DNA of 6,630 nt from positions 1 through 6,630 of the forward strand of contig JACDEN010000150.1 of assembly GCA_013816415.1 (NCBI GenBank), in the 5' to 3' direction. Under the pieces are notes generated by a model, which saw only the letters and a program-made list of their open reading frames with translations, did no database searches and had not been told where the DNA came from. Both the position numbers and the translations under genes were made by a program. This document shows positions 1-6,000 of this stretch, in pieces (the stretch's first letter is position 1; each line of letters starts with the position of its first letter). This DNA comes from Planctomycetota bacterium. Lineage in GTDB: Bacteria; Planctomycetota; UBA11346.

Positions 1-3000
1 CCTATAATGCCCCGACCGACGTGACGCTGTCCAGCGCCACACCATCGGCGGTCATCAGATTCACCCAGAATGGATCCCAGCCGACCGGCACCTCGCCGAT
101 CGCCAGCGGACCGATCCATCTCGCATCCAGCGCGACCATCACCGCGCGGGCATTCCGTACCGGGTGGACCGAGAGCACCTCCTTGGTCGCGTCCTACGTG
201 ATCGCCAACCAGCCGGCCAATCAGCCGCCTGCATTCACCAAAGGCGCGGACCAGACCGTGCTCGAAGATTCCGGACTGCGTACCGTCTCCGGCTGGGCCA
301 CCGCCATCAGTGCTGGTCCGGCCAGCGAGGCCGGTCAGGTGGTCAGCTTCCAGATCACCGTCGATACGCCGTCGCTCTTCTCGGTCCAACCCGCGGTGTC
401 GTCGATCGGCACGCTGACCTTCACGCCTGCGGCGAACGCCTACGGCACCGCGGTGGTGTCCGTGAATGCGAAGGACAGCGGCGGCACCGCCAATGGCGGC
501 GTCGATACCAGCCTGGATCAGGCCTTCGTGATCGTAGTCTCGCCGGTCAACGATGCGCCGACCTTCACGGTAGGCGCAGATCGAATCGCGCTCGAGGACG
601 CCGCCGCGACGTCTGTTGCCGGATACGCCAGCGTCATCAGCGCAGGCCCCGCCAACGAAACCGGCCAAAGCGTCACCTTCATGGTGAGCGCTTCCGTTCC
701 GACCCTGTTCAGCGTCTCGCCGGCGATCGATCCAGCCGGCACGCTGACCTTCACCCCCGCCACCGACGCCAATGGCAGCGCGGTGATCACCGTGGTTGCG
801 CATGATTCCGGCGGGGTGGCCAATGGAGGAACGGACACCAGTGTCGCCCGCACCGGCACCATCACCATCACCGCGGTCAACGACGCGCCGTCGTTCACTA
901 AAGGCGCGGACCAGACCGTGCTGGAGGATGCCGGCGCGCAGACGGTCAGCGGTTGGGCCACGGCGATCACGGTTGGTCCAGCCGACGAATCGGCCCAATC
1001 CGTCACGTTCACCGTTACCACCGACAACGCCGCGCTGTTCACAGTAGCGCCGACGCTGTCGTCTGCCGGCGTGCTGAGCTATACGCCGGCCGACGACGCC
1101 AATGGCGTGGCGACGATCACGGTGGTCGCTCATGACAACGGCGGAGTCGCGAACGGCGGCATCGCGATCAGCGCGGCACAGACGGCGACGATCACGGTGA
1201 CGGCGGTCAACGACGCACCATCCTTCACCAAGGGTGCGAACCAGACCGTGCTAGAGGACGCCGGCGGGAAAACGATCAGCGGTTGGGCGACGGCCATCAC
1301 GGCGGGACCAGCGGACGAAGCGTCCCAATCCATCACGTTCACCGTCATCACCGACAACGCTGCGCTGTTCGCTGTCGCACCAGCGGTGTCGTCGAGCGGC
1401 GTGCTCAGCTATACTTCAGCGTCCAACGCCAACGGCGTGGCGATGATCACGATGATTGCGCACGATGATGGCGGCACTGTCAATGGCGGCGTGTCGGAGA
1501 GCGCGGCGCAAACAGCGACGATCACCGTGACGTCGGTGAATGATGTGCCGACGGGCTTCGCCGATACCTACACCACCACCAGGGGAACCGCTCTGACGGT
1601 CGCAGCAAACATCGGTGTTTTGTCGAACGACGTGGACATGGAAGGGTCGCCGCTCACCGCCGTTCTCGTTTCGACCACCACCAGTGGCGTCCTGGTGCTG
1701 AATGCCGACGGATCGTTCACCTACACGCCGACGGGGTATTTCACCGGGACGGACCACTTCTGCTACCGCGCTAGCGACGGATCGGACCCTTCCGCAATCA
1801 CCGATGTGACGATCACCGTCACGGTTCCTCCCAACCAGGCTCCGGTCGCCGTCCCGGATTCCTACACCGTGGCGGAAGACACCTTGCTCACTGTCCCCGA
1901 TTTCCGCGGTGTGATCCAGAACGATACCGATGAGGAGATGCAATTCCTGAGCGCCGCGCTGGTGACCTCGACGTCGCATGGAACCCTGACGCTTGCCGAG
2001 GACGGAGGCTTCACGTACATGCCGAATGCCGAATATTCCGGCACCGACTCCTTCACCTACCGCGCCAGCGATGGCGATCTCTTTTCAAACATCGCCGTCG
2101 TGACCATCACTGTCACCCCGGTCAATGACGCCCCGGTCGCCGTGGCTGATTCCTATGTGACCGCGGAGGATTCGACGCTCACCGTGTCGACATCAGCAGG
2201 GGTGCTCGCGAACGACTCGGATGTCGACAGCCCGGTCCTGGTTGCCGTCGTAGCCGGATTGCCCAGTCACGGCACCCTTGCTCTCGCTTCCGATGGATCG
2301 TTCACCTACGTTCCCGCTGCTGACTTTTCCGGCAGCGATGCCTTCACCTACCGTGCCAGCGATGAAGATATGCAATCGTCCGTCACCAGCGTTGCCATCA
2401 CGGTAACTGCGGTCAATGACGCGCCGATCGCCGTCGCGGATGCATATGCGGCTATCGAAGACACCATCCTGACCGTCCCAGCGGGCAGCGGAGTTCTCGC
2501 GAACGACCATGACGTTGACGGACCCACCCTATCTGCCGTTCTGGTGGCCGCCCCTCAAGCGAGCGACGGAGTGCTCGTCCTCGCCTCCGACGGATCCTTC
2601 ACCTTCACGCCGGTGGCGAATCGCAACGGACCGGTCACTTTCACCTATCGAGCGAACGACGGCGCCCTGCAGTCGGCGATCACCACCGCGACCCTCTCCA
2701 TCGCCGCCGTCAATGACCAGCCGTCATTCCAGAAGGGGGCCGACCAGATCGTCGAGCACAATGCGGGCACCGTCACCGTCGTCGGTTGGGCGACCGTCAT
2801 CAGCGCCGGACCTGGAAATGAGGCGGGGCAACAACTGGCCTTCGTGGTCTCGGCCGCTGATGTAACGCTGTTCTCGACTCAGCCGTCCATCAGCGCGAGC
2901 GGGACCCTGACCTATGCACCGAGATCAGGAATGTCCGGCGCAACGATCGCGACCGTCACCTTGGTCGATGACGGGGGAACGGCAAATGGCGGCATCGACC

Positions 3001-6000
3001 GTTCGGTGTCCGTCAGTGTCAATTTCGTCGTGCATGGACCGGTGCAGGCCGTCACTGCCGCCTTCGCCAACGGATCCAGCACGGTGGTCGAGACGGTGGA
3101 TACGGTGCGCATCCCGGTAGTGCTCAGCGGGCCAGCTCCAAGCGAGGTATCCATCGGATATTCGGTCGCTGGCACCGCGACGTCGTCGCAGGCGGTCGTC
3201 TCTCCCGGTCCGCTGCTCATCCCTGCGGGGCAATCGAGTGGGGACATAGTGATCAGCGTGGTCGATGACGATGTGCAACAGCCTGCGCGCACAGTGGTGC
3301 TGACCTTGACCAGCGCGTCAGGATCGACGCTCGCCAGTCCAACCTCGCATACTGTAACCATCACTGATAACGATGCTCCTGCTGATGAGACGGTGTCCTT
3401 CACCGCCGCGGCATCGTCGATGAGCGAATCGGACGTTAGTGCAGCAGGAATCTCTCTCATCCTCAGTTCGCCATCGACGTCGGATCGCACGATCGAATGG
3501 TCGGTGACCGGGGGCACCGCTCTCCGGTCGCGTTATCTCGATGGATCAGGAAGCGTCCTCATCCCTGCGGGATCCCTATCCGCTGTTCTGCCCTTCCATG
3601 CGGTAGACAACAACCTCCTCGATGGGAACGCGTCGGTCATCATCGACATTGCTGCAACGAGCGGGGCGCGGCTTGGTTCGGTCTTTAACCATGTCCTCAC
3701 CATCGTCGATGATGAAGTTGCCACGAGCGCAACGTTTCTGACATCCACATTTTCGGCTCTGGAGTCAGCGATTCCGGTGTCCATCCCGATCAGATTGTCC
3801 CCTGCTGTGCCGAGAACCGTCGTCATCGGTTTCCGAGTCGTGCCCGGAAGCGCGCTGATCAATGACTACAACGGCTTTTACCTTCCAACGACCATATCGT
3901 TTGCACCAGGACAGACCCAGCGGTCGATCGATATCACCTTGAGCGACGATCTCGATTTTCAGGACGAAACCTTCGCCGTCGAGTTGATCGATCCGACTGG
4001 TCCTGACACCGTCGGACCTATTTCACATCTCGACTTCACAATCCGGGACCATTTGCCCACACCCGGTTTCTCACCGGATCCCGGCCTCATCCAGGATGGC
4101 AAAGCCGGGCTCTTCATCGATTCGGGATCGGTTACGTTGATACCTGGCGATATCGGAACCGTTTACTACAGCATCGGTGCGGCCGGAACCACTTTGGCGG
4201 ATCCGGTTCCAGGGAACACCGGCACGGTCGCTTACGCTGCTGGCGATGCGATCCCGGTGACGACTTCATCGATCATCAAAGCAGTGACCGTCGTCGGTGC
4301 ACAACGGAGCGCTGTCGTCGCCCGCGCCTATGAATTAGTGTCATCGGGATCGACCGGCACCTATATCCTCACTGATTCGCCGGCCACCGGCGGCACTCCC
4401 GTATCGCCGGTGTGCGTGTTCTACCAGAATGCGCCGAATGGAAACGGTCTGTCGATGCGACGGGTCGCTGTCGAAGGCACGACCAACATCGCATACACGC
4501 GGCTGGGCGAAAAAGCCCTGTATGCGGATGTGCCGTTGTCCCCGGCTGGCCCAGTGACGGTCGGCTTGAGCGTCAGCCAGGGCGGCAACGCGTTGGACCG
4601 TTCAGAAACCTACACCTGGTCGATCACCGATCTCAAGAATAAGACTCCATCGGACCGTCTGGTCATCAGGCGCAACGACAGCCTACGGCTCACCAGCACC
4701 GTTGTTGGCGGCGCCGGTTCGTTGGTCATCACCGGCAGCTCGAGCCATATAGCAGTGATCGGGACGCCCGGTGAGGGCGTCGTCGTCACCTACAATGTTC
4801 CTGCCGGAAGCTATACCGCGACGGCAACGGTCGGTGGCGCGAGCGCGGGTTCCATGACCATCATCGTGGTCGATCCGATGTTCGTGGAAACGGGCGAGCT
4901 GATCGCGGCCGAGATCGACAACGAGCGCACGTATATGCACGACGTCTCACCGGTCGCTGCGCTGGCCGATGTCTCGTTCGTTTCCTTGCAGCCTGACCTT
5001 CTGACCGTCGGTAGCAGTTCGCCGAACGACGGCACCGGGATCAGTTCAACACTCAAGGCCCTCAAGCGCGGCACGCCCTTCCTGATCGCCCGCTTGACCG
5101 CGAGCAAGGCGATCTTCGGCGTCCACGAGGTCGAAGAGTTCAAGGTCGAGCACGATGCCCTCGTAGGCGCCGCCGTGCCTGCTGTTTCATCCAGCAGTGG
5201 CAGCGGCGGGATGCCTGGCGGCCCACCGATCGGCGGTGGCCCTCCAGGCGGCGGCGGTACACCTCCGTCCGGACCGAGTTCGGCCTTTTCGGGTTTCATC
5301 ATCGAACCGGTGAGCGCCTTATTGAGAGCCGGACTGTCCGTCACGCTGACGGGCAACGTCAATGCGGTCACTCCCGCTTCGTCGATGACCGTGCGGCCGG
5401 ATGTCGCCAGCGGCGATCAATGGGCGTATCTTCCCCTGACCTTCACGCTCAGTTCAGGCACGACCTATGCGACTCAATGGAAGCAGCGCAGATTTCCGGC
5501 GAACACCACCAGCGCGTTCGATGGGTTCGGAAACCCGCGGACCATCGGAATCATCCAGAGCACGACCACCGCCAGTTATTCGGTCGTCACGCCTGGATTC
5601 GTCGGAGTCGACGCCAAGGGTGAGATCGTGACGAGGTCTCCCGTGTACACATATTCCTGGAGCGTTTCCAACCCGTTCATCGCAAAGGACGTGACGCCGT
5701 CCTTCTATTCGGAAGTCATCGAACGCCACACGCAAACCCCGCTGCCGCTGTTTTACGACAGCAGGGTCTCGCTCTCACTGAACTACAATTGGAGGAAGGT
5801 CTCCTCGACATCGATCTTCGGGCTCTCCGAAACGACCACCCTGGGCTCCCTTTACGGCCAGATCACCGCGTTCGCCTTGTCGGGGACCCATCCGATGACC
5901 GATACGGTCAGGCCGGTTTTCCAGCTCCCTTCCTCCGGTGAATTGTCCCTCACGGTCACCGCTGTGCAGACGTCACTCGGGGCGGCGGGACTCCCGGCGG

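Larger units (their letters stand above)
228..1547 (+). repeat. Four tandem 330-bp repeats encoding Ig-like modules (A1-A4)
   Basis: Units start at 228, 558, 888 and 1218 and each is exactly 330 bp (110 residues), with no insertion or deletion in length. Each opens with P-x-FT-x-GA-(D/N), has LED near residue 12, a G-(W/Y)-A-x-x-I strand, AGP or VGP followed by an acidic/Glu turn, a LF-x-V strand, G-x-L-(S/T)-(Y/F)-T, then DxGG-x-x-NGG, and ends at VNDA or VNDV. Units A3 and A4 are about 75% identical in protein by my count (27 differences in 110). They fit bacterial Ig-like/cadherin-like stalk repeats, whose acidic inter-domain residues usually bind calcium. Calcium binding here is inferred from the family. 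Confidence 0.88.
1548..2720 (+). repeat. Four tandem cadherin-like (tandem-95 type) repeats B1-B4
   Basis: Units start at 1548, 1842, 2133 and 2424, with lengths of 98, 97, 97 and 99 residues. The shared pattern is A-D-x-Y near the start, ED-x-x-LTV, GV(L/I)-x-ND-x-D, HG-T-L or G-V-L, a DGSF-T-(Y/F) strand, F-x-YR-A-x-D, and an ITVT strand leading to VNDAP. This is the well-known bacterial tandem-95 / cadherin-like stalk repeat. The acidic ND-x-D and ED positions are the usual calcium-binding places between modules. DNA identity between units is patchy: for example, a 15-bp match links B1 at 1710 and B3 at 2295. The array therefore looks old relative to A3/A4. Confidence 0.9.

Noticed and set aside
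1..10. CCTATAATGC at the left edge resembles a -10 promoter box
   Set aside because: It lies inside the open frame, encoding the YNA start of a chitobiase-C-like strand, with no visible -35 element or following start codon and ribosome site.
164..805. A 213-codon open frame on the + strand, offset from the main frame
   Set aside because: Its product is Arg/His/Gln-rich and non-globular in look, while the overlapping main frame encodes clear conserved repeats. It is a GC-driven shadow.
518..1042. A 174-codon minus-strand open frame, with similar ones at 1130-1357, 1416-1979, 1862-2056 and 2193-2510
   Set aside because: They lie opposite the repeat units and are kept open by the codon bias of the + strand repeats. 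The resulting Val/Ala/Ser or Arg/Asp-rich peptides show no domain and no plausible start context.
228..2720. Regular direct repeats that might suggest a CRISPR array or non-coding satellite
   Set aside because: Unit lengths are 330 and about 294 bp, all multiples of three, with substitutions that keep the protein motif. They are coding domain repeats, with no short repeat/spacer alternation.
2912..3517. A 201-codon minus-strand open frame opposite A5 and C1
   Set aside because: The + strand carries recognisable Ig-like and Calx-beta patterns through the same bases; the antisense peptide is low in information and matches nothing I know.
4811..5371. A 186-codon minus-strand open frame with a Pro/Gly-rich middle
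   Set aside because: The Pro/Gly run is the reverse complement of the Gly/Pro linker. The rest mirrors the PKD/Big_2-like segment, so it is a shadow.
5559..5820. Aromatic-rich alternating strands (YSWSVSNPF, SLSLNYNWRKV) as a possible outer-membrane beta-barrel or autotransporter domain
   Set aside because: Only two or three such strands are present, they are mid-protein and followed by a soluble-looking region, and there is no C-terminal barrel signature in the window.
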